A stretch of DNA of 10,317 bases from Nitrospira bacterium HGW-Nitrospira-1 (lineage in GTDB: Bacteria > Nitrospirota > Thermodesulfovibrionia > Thermodesulfovibrionales > UBA6898): contig PGYF01000053.1 of the NCBI GenBank assembly GCA_002839535.1, positions 1-10,317 on the forward strand, written 5' to 3'. The translations under genes and the position numbers were made by a program. Of the stretch, positions 1 through 6,388 are shown in pieces. The notes beneath the pieces are model-generated. The model made no database searches and was not told where the DNA came from. It saw nothing but the letters and a program-made list of their open reading frames with translations. How positions within the stretch are numbered: position 1 is the stretch's first letter; each line of letters opens with the position of its first letter.

Positions 1-259
1 GGGAGCCTGCCCCGCACCCCCTGATCAAGTCAGAGGGCATGCTTGATGCGGGGGTCAAGCCGGACAATGACAATAATATATAAAGCCGGACAATGACAAT
101 AATATATAAATCCTGGATTGTCCGGTCAAGCCGGACAATGACAGAATAAATTTGTTTTGACTTTTGACGCCCTGCAAGAGTATAAATCCTGGATTGGGAG
201 CCTGCCCCGCACCCCCTGATCAAGTCAGAGGGCATGCTTGATGCGGGGGTCAAGCCGGA
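1..259. repeat. Mosaic of direct repeats, about 195-bp period
   Basis: A 64-bp block at 1-64 recurs without mismatch at 196-259. Between the two copies lie a 26-bp unit in perfect tandem (59-84 and 85-110), a 16-bp unit (TATAAATCCTGGATTG) at 105-120 and 181-196, and a hairpin repeat at 117-139. The 64-bp block is itself palindromic: CCCGCA at 11-16 pairs with TGCGGG further on, and ATCAAG pairs with CTTGAT inside. Because the window opens exactly inside one block, a longer array may continue upstream. There is no coding potential. The pattern fits non-coding interspersed palindromic repeats rather than an insertion sequence, and it lacks the regular spacers of a CRISPR. Confidence 0.85.
117..174. 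repeat. 54-bp hairpin repeat, left copy
   Basis: The hairpin has arms ATTGTCCGG (117-125) and CCGGACAAT (131-139) around the loop TCAAG, and an AT-rich tail ending at GACGCCCTG. Positions 121-174 match 10214-10267 with a single difference, and that difference is compensated on the other side of the stem, so pairing is kept in both copies. It is probably a mobile or selfish palindromic repeat rather than a regulatory site of one gene. Confidence 0.8.
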
Positions 260-325
260 GTAGGACTATGCAATCCATTACACACTTTAGGAAGTGGATT
301 ACATAATTGGCGTCTCCGGTTTTTT
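254..325 (+). terminator. Large hairpin followed by six T residues
   Basis: An outer stem pairs GCCGGAG (254-260) with CTCCGGT (314-320, one G-T wobble). An inner stem pairs 267-279 with 293-305 over 13 positions, with one mismatch and one wobble, leaving a 13-base loop. TTTTTT follows at 320-325. This is the shape of an intrinsic terminator on the + strand, but it is larger than usual and no gene lies just upstream within the window. It could be a terminator for transcription entering from the left, the end of a small RNA, or a small inverted-repeat element. The structure was found by eye, with no energy calculation. Confidence 0.4.
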
Positions 326-338
326 AGAAAGCCTTTAT

Positions 339-381
339 TTTCAATAAGTTGCAATAAGCGAAATGTGGCACGAAAACTGCT
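339..381 (+). promoter_or_regulatory. Sigma-54 (-24/-12) promoter with possible IHF site
   Basis: Positions 366-381 read TGGCACGAAAACTGCT, against the sigma-54 consensus TGGCACG-N4-TTGCW. The -24 half is complete, one base differs in the -12 half, and GG and GC are separated by exactly ten bases (367-368 and 379-380). A sequence close to the IHF consensus WATCAANNNNTTR lies just upstream at 339-351, with one mismatch. Transcription would start near 392, leaving a leader of about 300 bases before pilY1. Pilin genes are controlled by sigma-54 and the NtrC-type activator PilR in Pseudomonas and Geobacter, so the context fits. No activator site was identified. Confidence 0.6.
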
Positions 382-390
382 TCTATAATT

Positions 391-418
391 AAGTAACAAG
401 TAACGAGTTACGAGTAAA
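391..418. repeat. 7-bp tandem repeat (AAGTAAC-like, four units)
   Basis: Four consecutive 7-base units can be read: AAGTAAC (391-397), AAGTAAC (398-404), GAGTTAC (405-411) and GAGTAAA (412-418). The first two are identical and the others diverge. The repeat sits right at the predicted sigma-54 transcription start. No function is evident. Confidence 0.55.
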
Positions 419-446
419 AACACTAAAGGCAAAAGTTAATTCTGTC

Positions 447-466
447 ATTCTCGTGAAAACGGGAAT
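447..466. repeat. dRS3-like 20-bp hairpin
   Basis: The arms ATTCTCGT (447-454) and ACGGGAAT (459-466) pair over all eight positions with one G-T wobble, around a GAAA tetraloop. The layout ATTCYC-N8-GGGAAT is that of the dRS3 repeats of Neisseria, apart from one base. Similar hairpins are scattered through many bacterial genomes, so this is structural resemblance and not proof of relationship. Confidence 0.55.
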
Positions 467-490
467 CCAGAAAACACTGCTTTTAAAGAA

Positions 491-592
491 TACCGGATTC
501 CCCGATCAAGCACGCCCTCTGACTTGATCAGGGGGTCGGAGAATAACAAAGGTGGTCGGGGAATGACAAATAAAGACCTCGGGGAATGACAA
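491..592. repeat. Inverted copy of the 64-bp block plus three short repeats
   Basis: The reverse complement of 499-540 matches positions 11-54 of the left repeat block, except for two substitution or indel sites that fall on opposite sides of the outer stem, so the stem is kept. Three related copies of TCGGRGAATRACAA follow at 536-549, 556-569 and 579-592. This is a continuation of the interspersed repeat family seen at both ends of the window. Confidence 0.7.
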
Positions 593-619
593 CAAAACAA
601 AGATAGAGAAAAATGGGAA

Positions 620-670
620 GTGTCCCTAAAAGGACACCCCTAAAAGGACTAAAAGGACACCTAAAAGGAC
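620..670 (+). repeat. CTAAAAGGAC repeats and small hairpin before pilY1
   Basis: The motif CTAAAAGGAC occurs four times (626-635, 640-649, 649-658, 661-670). The first copy sits in a hairpin, GTGTCC-CTAAAA-GGACAC (620-637). The array ends ten bases before the pilY1 Shine-Dalgarno sequence AAAGGAGG (681-688), which it partly resembles (AAAAGGA). It may be slippage-generated sequence, a protein-binding array in the leader RNA, or nothing functional. Confidence 0.6.
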
Positions 671-697
671 AATAAAGTTCAAAGGAGGAAAAATTAA

Positions 698-1525
698 ATG
701 AATTTAATTGATAGAATACAGAGATATAAGACTGCGGTGATAAAGAAATGTCGGAATTCAAGGTCTGACCCCTTTATTTTTATTTTAATCCTGATGATTG
801 CATTTTTTGCAGGGCCGCATTTATCTGTTGCCGCAGAAGATATGAATAACTACTGTGTTATTCCTCATGGAACATCAACCAACATAATGCCGAACGTCTT
901 TATTGTCCTTGACAACTCTGAAAGCTTGAATCAGAATGCGTATCCGGGATGGACCTACCACTACTGTGCCACCGAACGGGATTACTACGGCCTGTTTGAG
1001 TCCGGTATATTTTACAAATATTGTGTCCAAAATAGTAAGACCCTGTTCTGCGCAGCCAACAATAAAGATAAAAAGCCGACATGGATGCCGCTGACTGCGG
1101 CTCAACTCCTGGTAGAAAAACTCGTTGCAACTCAGGCAGAGCCTGTTATAAAAGGCAATCTCCTTAACTGGTGGGCGATGCGCAGGATTGATGTGGCAAA
1201 AAAGGTGTTAATCGGCGGAAGGGTAGAGCCGGATAGCGCCGGTAAATACTATCGCACGTGGGATGGCGCAAAACATGTAAAGATTGCAATGAACACATAT
1301 AGCAGCGGATACTATTTCTGCCGGACCCTCGTAAGAGGAGGGGTTCCAGGGGATCTCCAATACATAAACGGAGCCTATGGGAAGGGGAACTGTAAGGAAG
1401 CGGTTTATTATCCGGACATTAAAAACTCAGTAAACCCAGAAGATGTGGATCTGATGGCAAGGCTGAATAATGGCTGGATGTGTGGCCGGACAAACTGGAT
1501 AATCTCGGGACCGGCGTCCTGGTAA
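698..1525 (+). CDS. pilY1: PilY1, N-terminal part (frameshifted)
   Basis: This is the N-terminal portion of a PilY1-type pilus tip adhesin. A strong AAAGGAGG (681-688) lies nine bases before the ATG. Residues 26-45 are hydrophobic and end in SVAA, consistent with a secretion signal or membrane anchor. Residues 66-76 read NVFIVLDNSES, the first beta-strand and DxSxS metal-binding (MIDAS) motif of a von Willebrand factor A fold, with Asp72, Ser74 and Ser76. The stretch GNLLNWWAMRRIDVAKKVL near residues 149-167 resembles the corresponding part of long PilY1 proteins as I recall them. The frame ends at 1525, but the protein clearly continues in another frame from about 1480. Reading across the break gives one product of about 1,500 residues, longer than the roughly 1,160 of Pseudomonas aeruginosa PilY1. 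It is either a true pseudogene or phase variant, or a sequence error. Confidence 0.85.
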   Translation: MNLIDRIQRYKTAVIKKCRNSRSDPFIFILILMIAFFAGPHLSVAAEDMNNYCVIPHGTSTNIMPNVFIVLDNSESLNQNAYPGWTYHYCATERDYYGLFESGIFYKYCVQNSKTLFCAANNKDKKPTWMPLTAAQLLVEKLVATQAEPVIKGNLLNWWAMRRIDVAKKVLIGGRVEPDSAGKYYRTWDGAKHVKIAMNTYSSGYYFCRTLVRGGVPGDLQYINGAYGKGNCKEAVYYPDIKNSVNPEDVDLMARLNNGWMCGRTNWIISGPASW

Positions 1526-4500
1526 AGAATGGCTGGGAACGCACCAGTCCTAACGCAACCGCTGCCGTAAATGAGGATATAATAAAAACAGTCAGGGGAT
1601 CCGCGCCATTTGGTAATACTGATGAGAGCTTCATTACCCTTAAAGATGGTACGAAAGATGCGGCCTCCAGCATTATAACCAGGTTTAGAAGACCTGCTGA
1701 CAGCGAGTATGCGAGTTTGGAGATTGCCTCCGCCGGGCTTTGCCCATTGGTAAAAAAGGCTGGGCCAAAGGCTTCTGACCCAAAAATTATAAGAAGGACT
1801 CGGGTTGTATATCGCATAAAGACTAACAAGCTGGACGGGACATGTTGTGAGGAAAAAGATTATACAACCGGCTGCACAAATGTCCCTCCTGAGTCATATT
1901 TGTCAGCCTGCCAATCCTGGGCTAAAAATCCAGTAACAAAAGCGGCTTGGGACCCCAAGGATTTTACGCATCCTGAGGATGATGTGGCAGGAAGGGTGGT
2001 GGGCGCAGGGATGCAGGTTTGTGACGCCCCTGATGCTGACAACTATTATCAGGTGGCAAGGCTCAAGCAGTTCGGCAGTAATGACGTCAGGTTTGGTCTG
2101 GGTAATTACGCAGTTACTACAGATGGACAGTCTGAAGGCGGACAGGTGGCTGCGGATATGGATTTTGGCGCATCTGAGAAGGCTGTTACGGCCATCAACA
2201 ATATGAAAGGCTCTATCCAGACGCCTTTGGCAGAAACCTTATATGAAATTGGAAGGTATTTTAAAGGGGATGACCCGTATTATACTACGAATAAAGCCGC
2301 GCCTGATTATCTTACAGGCAAAGACCATGACCCTTTTTGGTATAAGTATAACGACATAGGAGCCGGCGATAACCAATATGTGCCCTGTGCAAAGTCATTT
2401 GTCATGATGCTCACAGATGGAGAATCAACTTATGACGAAAATATTCCTGGAGGCGGCGGAGGAAGCTGTTCCGTCACGAATATAAAAGGATGCTATGCAG
2501 GGACGCGGTTTGCAGGCACTCCAAAGGGGAAAAAATATCCGGAAAGCGGAACTGACTACCTTATTGATGTTGCCCACTGGCTAAGGGCAAATGATCTGCG
2601 TTCAGACGTGGATGGGACTCAGAATGTAACCTTTTATCCTGTTTACATGTTTGGAAAGGGATCAACCCTGCTTAAGGATGCGGCGATTGTCGGGGGGTTT
2701 GATTATGCAAGCAAGGATGAGCTGCCTGATTGTAATGTAAACCCGGGCAGATGTTACAAGAGCAGCACCAAGGAACCTCTTACCTATTTTGAGGCAGAGG
2801 ACGGCAATGAACTTAAGGCAAAAATCACAGGCGCAATATTGGATATCCTGCGGAGGATTTCATCAGGCACTGCGGTTTCACTGCTGTCCTCAAGCGAGGG
2901 AAGCGGATCGAGCCTCCTCCAGGCCATATTTTATCCAAGGCGCAACCTTGGCAGCGGTACAATCAAGGATGAAATCACATGGACCGGCTTACTGTCGAGC
3001 TTGTGGTATTATATTGACCCGCTTATGAGAAACAGCAGCATAAGAGAAGATACGGTTCAGGACAAAAAACTTAATCTTAAGGATGACTATATAGCGGAGT
3101 TTGGTGTGGGCGGAGTAACGCTGTATGAGGATAAATATGGGGACGGAATTAAAGGCACACCAATAAAGAGTGTTGGGTTTGATGAACTGAGCAATACCTG
3201 GGAGGCAGGGCTTGGGCTGTGGAAAAAGTCAGCAGACTCAAGGACGATAAAAACACATATAGGCAGTGGTTTGATAGATTTTTCCACAACAAAAAAATCC
3301 GATTTGAAGGACTATCTGCAGGCTGCCGATGACGCTGAAAGCGAAAAAATTATAAAGTATATCAGGGGCACAGACCAGGACGGGTATAGAAGCAGGACCA
3401 TTCCTATTGACCTCAACGCAGATAACGATACGGCGGATGCAGATGAAGGCGCAAAGGTCTGGAAGCTCGGGGATATAATAACTTCAACGCCGAAAGTTTC
3501 ATCATGGGTCCCCTTGAACAGCAGATACAGCGCCCTCTACGGCGATAAAACATACGACACCTTTGTTAAATCATCAGTGTATAAAGACAGGGGGATGGTA
3601 TTTGTCGGAGCCAACGACGGCATGCTCCATGCCTTTAAATCAGGGAAGCTGGAACTTCCTAATGACAGCCATGCTGATGATACATGCATATTCGGGAAAA
3701 ATGACAAGGCTTGTCTGTCAGGTTCAGGACTTGGGAATGAGGAGTGGGCATTTATTCCAAAGAATGTCCTGCCATATCTTAAATATATGGCAGACCCCAG
3801 CTATTGCCATATCTACTCAGTTGACCTTGCTCCTTTTGTCTTTGATGCGAGCATAGGCGTGCCGGCTGGCTGTATAGAGACTGATGATTACTGGAAATGC
3901 GCAAAGACGGACAAGAGCTGGAGGACTATTCTCATCGGAGGGATGAGGACAGGAGGAGCGTGCAGAAAAGACGCAGGGGGCGAGGGGGTCAAGGCGCCTG
4001 CGAAAGACAAGGGATATTCCTCCTATTTTGCCCTGGATGTTACAGACCAGAACAGTCCGGCTCTGCTTTGGGAATTTTCTGACCCTGATCTTGGTTTTGC
4101 AACTACAGGACCTGCGGTAGTAAGGATAAAGGACGGTGCGGATATAACAAATGAAAAAAACGGCAAATGGTTTGTTGTCTTTGGTTCAGGCCCCACCGGG
4201 CCGATAAAGGGAAACAAATTTTTGTGGCATTCTGATCAGAACTTGAAATTTTTTGTCCTTGATTTAAAGACAGGCGCTCTTGCAACGGATGTTCCGATAG
4301 ATACAGGAATATCAAATGCCTTTGCCGGTTCAATGTTTAATTCTGTTAACGACACTGACTCAGATACACTCACAGGCAAGTATCAGGATGACGTTGTTTA
4401 TGTTCCGTATGTGAAAAAATGCAGCGAAACCAATGAGATATGCACCAAGGGTAAATGGAACAACGGAGGAGTTGGAAGACTTTTCACAAAGCAGAACCCT

Positions 4501-5217
4501 GACCCCAATAACTGGAAGTGGAATATAGTAATAGACGATGTGGGACCTGTTACAGCAGGGACTGACCGGCTTGAGAAAAAGAGCGCAGGGCGTATAATGC
4601 TATATTTTGGCACAGGCAGATATGGCGGAGAATTTACGGATGATGCTGATAAGCAGAGGGCGCTTTTCGGGGTAAAAGACCCGTGCCCATTATCAGAAAA
4701 CGGAACATTTGATACAAGCTGCACAGCAACTGTCTCGTTTAGTGATTTAACTGATGTAACTGATATCAACAAAGTCCCAACTGTTAAAGATGACATTGAC
4801 GCAATGAAAGGATGGTATATAAAGCTTGCTAAAATCGGCGAGTCGGGTGTTCCAAATACTTTTGCAGAAAGGGTTATTACAACCCCCATGGCAAGCACTC
4901 AAGGTGTTGTGTTCTTTCAGACATTCCTGCCGTCCTCTGATGTATGCGACTCCCGTGGATATAACTCTCTATGGGCAGTGCAATATCTCACAGGAGGCGC
5001 ACCGTCCGGAGAAAAGAAAGGAGAGGTTATTATGCAGGTTTCCACAGGCAGAATTGCGAAGTTTACTCTGGGGGCAGCGGGGGACTTTTCAAAATCAGGA
5101 GGAAGACAGTCCATCTTTAGCACGGGCGCCCCATCCCCCGGAGCAGAGTCAGGAGCGACTTTAAGTGAACCGCCTCCGCCTGTAAAGAGGGTACTGCATA
5201 TTATGGAGAGGAGATAA
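1480..5217 (+). CDS. pilY1: PilY1, main part with VWA remainder and beta-propeller
   Basis: This continues PilY1. The nominal start is a GTG without a Shine-Dalgarno sequence, so independent translation is unlikely. The VWA-like domain is completed by TPLAETL (residues 249-255) and MLTDGES (310-316), which supply the remaining MIDAS Thr and Asp. Residues 461-487, with SGTAVSLLSSSEGSG, form the usual linker. The C-terminal half is a PilC/PilY1 beta-propeller: GDIITSTP (664-671), MVFVGANDGMLHAF (706-719), WAFIPKNVLPYL (756-767), WRTILIGG (814-821) and YFALDVTD (849-856). DLNADNDTADADEG (644-657) resembles the calcium-binding loop that controls PilY1 in pilus extension and retraction. DTDSDT near 4350 is a possible second acidic loop. 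PilY1 acts at the pilus tip and outer surface. The following minor pilin genes are its usual partners. Confidence 0.92.
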   Translation: MWPDKLDNLGTGVLVKNGWERTSPNATAAVNEDIIKTVRGSAPFGNTDESFITLKDGTKDAASSIITRFRRPADSEYASLEIASAGLCPLVKKAGPKASDPKIIRRTRVVYRIKTNKLDGTCCEEKDYTTGCTNVPPESYLSACQSWAKNPVTKAAWDPKDFTHPEDDVAGRVVGAGMQVCDAPDADNYYQVARLKQFGSNDVRFGLGNYAVTTDGQSEGGQVAADMDFGASEKAVTAINNMKGSIQTPLAETLYEIGRYFKGDDPYYTTNKAAPDYLTGKDHDPFWYKYNDIGAGDNQYVPCAKSFVMMLTDGESTYDENIPGGGGGSCSVTNIKGCYAGTRFAGTPKGKKYPESGTDYLIDVAHWLRANDLRSDVDGTQNVTFYPVYMFGKGSTLLKDAAIVGGFDYASKDELPDCNVNPGRCYKSSTKEPLTYFEAEDGNELKAKITGAILDILRRISSGTAVSLLSSSEGSGSSLLQAIFYPRRNLGSGTIKDEITWTGLLSSLWYYIDPLMRNSSIREDTVQDKKLNLKDDYIAEFGVGGVTLYEDKYGDGIKGTPIKSVGFDELSNTWEAGLGLWKKSADSRTIKTHIGSGLIDFSTTKKSDLKDYLQAADDAESEKIIKYIRGTDQDGYRSRTIPIDLNADNDTADADEGAKVWKLGDIITSTPKVSSWVPLNSRYSALYGDKTYDTFVKSSVYKDRGMVFVGANDGMLHAFKSGKLELPNDSHADDTCIFGKNDKACLSGSGLGNEEWAFIPKNVLPYLKYMADPSYCHIYSVDLAPFVFDASIGVPAGCIETDDYWKCAKTDKSWRTILIGGMRTGGACRKDAGGEGVKAPAKDKGYSSYFALDVTDQNSPALLWEFSDPDLGFATTGPAVVRIKDGADITNEKNGKWFVVFGSGPTGPIKGNKFLWHSDQNLKFFVLDLKTGALATDVPIDTGISNAFAGSMFNSVNDTDSDTLTGKYQDDVVYVPYVKKCSETNEICTKGKWNNGGVGRLFTKQNPDPNNWKWNIVIDDVGPVTAGTDRLEKKSAGRIMLYFGTGRYGGEFTDDADKQRALFGVKDPCPLSENGTFDTSCTATVSFSDLTDVTDINKVPTVKDDIDAMKGWYIKLAKIGESGVPNTFAERVITTPMASTQGVVFFQTFLPSSDVCDSRGYNSLWAVQYLTGGAPSGEKKGEVIMQVSTGRIAKFTLGAAGDFSKSGGRQSIFSTGAPSPGAESGATLSEPPPPVKRVLHIMERR

Positions 5218-5220
5218 AAA

Positions 5221-5255
5221 AGCAGACAGTATATATATAGCAGACAGCATACAGG
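5221..5255 (+). repeat. AGCAGACAG-type short repeats in the pilY1-fimT gap
   Basis: AGCAGACAG occurs at 5221-5229 and again, extended to AGCAGACAGCATACAGG, at 5239-5255, separated by a TATATATATA run. A related string lies at 6402-6430 inside the start of pilW. There is no hairpin with a T-run, so it does not look like a terminator and transcription can continue into the next gene. Confidence 0.45.
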
Positions 5256-5313
5256 ATGGGGGCGCTGGTTGAAGTTTAGAGACATGGATATGGGATATGG
5301 TAAAATGGTAATC

Positions 5314-5829
5314 ATGAAAAACAAAGGCATAACATTAATCGAACTGCTCATAGTTATCGCAATAATCGGCATCCTTATTATTGCCTTGGCGTTTTCCTTT
5401 GAGGGGTGGACAGGCAAATACAGGGTGGAGAGCCAAATCAAGGAGATGTATGCCGACTTAATGAATACAAGGGTGAAGGCCATGAGCAGAAACAGGGTTC
5501 ATTTTGTAACCATAGCGGCAAATCAATATACAATACATGAGGATACGGCCCCTGCGCCGGATGGAAACGGGGTTCAAGATGTGAACGACACTCAGCTTCC
5601 TGGATTTCCTAAAACAAATCTTCGGTATGGTTTAGCTTGGGCATTGGCTTTAGGTGGAGATACCGTAACGTTTAGCACACAAGGCACAACAACAGCTCTG
5701 GGGACTATATGCGCATACACGACATTTGATCCGGACTATGACTGTATTGTTATATCTCCGACAAGAATAAATATGGGAAAAATAGCTGTTCAGGGAGTGT
5801 GTAATGCAGACAACTGTGTTGTCAGGTAA
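5314..5829 (+). CDS. fimT: FimT/GspH-type minor pseudopilin
   Basis: This is a minor prepilin of the FimT/GspH family, inserted in the inner membrane and processed by the prepilin peptidase PilD. From the ATG at 5314 the protein begins MKNKG followed by ITLIELLIVIAIIGIL: a five-residue leader, cleavage after Gly and the conserved Glu at mature position 5, then the hydrophobic helix. The C-terminal half has the GspH pattern, with VTFSTQG followed by GTICAYTT and DCIVISPTRINMG. Earlier in-frame starts exist (a TTG at 5269 with AGGATGGGG 8-16 bases upstream, and ATGs at 5284, 5290 and 5305). I preferred 5314 because it gives the usual short leader, although its own ribosome site is weak. The gene lies between pilY1 and pilV, as expected for a minor pilin operon. 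GspH and FimT cannot be told apart with certainty from sequence alone. Confidence 0.85.
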   Translation: MKNKGITLIELLIVIAIIGILIIALAFSFEGWTGKYRVESQIKEMYADLMNTRVKAMSRNRVHFVTIAANQYTIHEDTAPAPDGNGVQDVNDTQLPGFPKTNLRYGLAWALALGGDTVTFSTQGTTTALGTICAYTTFDPDYDCIVISPTRINMGKIAVQGVCNADNCVVR

Positions 5830-5840
5830 AATATTTAACG

Positions 5841-5892
5841 CCCCCGCCTTCGGCGCCCCCTCTTATCTTAAGAGGGGGAAGGGGGAGTTAAC
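5841..5892. repeat. G-rich hairpin repeat between fimT and pilV
   Basis: CCCCCTCTTA (5856-5865) and TAAGAGGGGG (5869-5878) pair over ten bases around a three-base loop, preceded by a small CGCC-TTC-GGCG hairpin (5845-5855) and followed by GAAGGGGGAG. No T-run follows, so it is unlikely to be an intrinsic terminator. A divergent copy appears at 9253-9287. It looks like another dispersed repeat placed in a gene junction. It could slow transcription or stabilise an mRNA end. Confidence 0.6.
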
Positions 5893-5911
5893 AGGGGGCG
5901 AGTGGAAGTAT

Positions 5912-6388
5912 ATGATGGAGCGAACTGCACTGCTAAATAACAAAAAAGGGTTTACTCTTGTTGAGGTAATGATTGCCATGATTGTATCGCTTCTGGTGTT
6001 CTTTGCCCTGATGCTGACTGCGCTTGTGAGCATAGACTCAAACATGAGAAATAACTTGAGGGACGAGGCGGCAAACATCGCGGCAATGCGGATGCGAGAC
6101 GCAAGAAATCTCCTGGTTGCTCCAAATTTAATCTCAGATACTGTGGGTGTGGGTACTCCGCCTGCTGTGGATATTTCAGGCAACGCGGACTGTCCGACAA
6201 CGCCGGCGCCCTTTGCAGCAGGTGTGCTTGAAAGAAGAAATTTTAGAAATATACCAGGTTTTACATTTTGCACAAACAGGACTGTTGTTGTAATTGCTCC
6301 TGACGCAAGGCAGGTAACTATCAGGGTCGGCTGGAGATGGAAGGATGTTGATTACAATCATAACATCAGCACTGTAGTGGGGAGATGA
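5912..6388 (+). CDS. pilV: PilV-type minor pilin (prepilin)
   Basis: This is a type IV prepilin of the PilV/GspI kind. From the ATG at 5912 the leader is MMERTALLNNKKG, cleaved before FTLVEVMIAM with Glu at mature position 5, then a hydrophobic helix of about 20 residues (IVSLLVFFALMLTALV). The rest is a short globular domain with two cysteines (CPTT and TFCT segments), for about 158 residues in total. The frame is open back to 5804, but that would overlap fimT and translate the G-rich repeat, giving a leader of 49 residues, so the later start is preferred. The stop codon overlaps the pilW start as ATGA (6385-6388), indicating translational coupling. In the pilus priming complex PilV pairs with PilW and PilX. 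The assignment to PilV rests on the N-terminus, size and gene order. Confidence 0.82.
   Translation: MMERTALLNNKKGFTLVEVMIAMIVSLLVFFALMLTALVSIDSNMRNNLRDEAANIAAMRMRDARNLLVAPNLISDTVGVGTPPAVDISGNADCPTTPAPFAAGVLERRNFRNIPGFTFCTNRTVVVIAPDARQVTIRVGWRWKDVDYNHNISTVVGR

Larger units (their letters stand above)
1..697. other. Gene-free upstream region
   Basis: No open reading frame here has a plausible protein, Shine-Dalgarno sequence or family resemblance. A 60-codon minus-strand frame at 250-432 crosses the hairpin and promoter and looks accidental. The region consists of the repeats, hairpins and sigma-54 promoter listed separately. Positions 593-619 show nothing recognisable. Confidence 0.7.

Noticed and set aside
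1..259. CRISPR array
   Set aside because: The repeated units are unevenly spaced, the spacer-like parts are themselves repeated, and no cas genes are present.
384..389. TATAAT as a sigma-70 -10 box
   Set aside because: No acceptable -35 element lies 16-18 bases upstream, and the overlapping -24/-12 match is far better.
250..432. Minus-strand frame of 60 codons
   Set aside because: It crosses the hairpin and sigma-54 promoter, has no Shine-Dalgarno sequence and shows no family pattern.
1465..1500. Programmed -1 ribosomal frameshift in pilY1
   Set aside because: No X-XXY-YYZ slippery heptamer or clear downstream structure was seen, so a mutation or sequence error is more likely.
4398..4898. 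Minus-strand frame of 166 codons inside pilY1
   Set aside because: It is antisense to a well-supported beta-propeller region. The low-complexity Ser/Leu/Val-rich product is typical of a shadow frame.
5268..5281. 14-base identity with 9989-10002 (GTTGAAGTTTAGAG)
   Set aside because: A match of this length is near what chance gives in a window of this size. No further similarity surrounds it.
4917..5483. Minus-strand frame of 188 codons across the pilY1 end and fimT start
   Set aside because: Its hydrophobic stretches come from the complement of the fimT helix and AT-rich spacer, and it has no ribosome site or domain pattern.
5804..5911. Upstream extension of pilV to an ATG at 5804
   Set aside because: It would overlap fimT, translate the G-rich repeat and give a 49-residue leader. 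The ATG at 5912 gives a normal prepilin leader.
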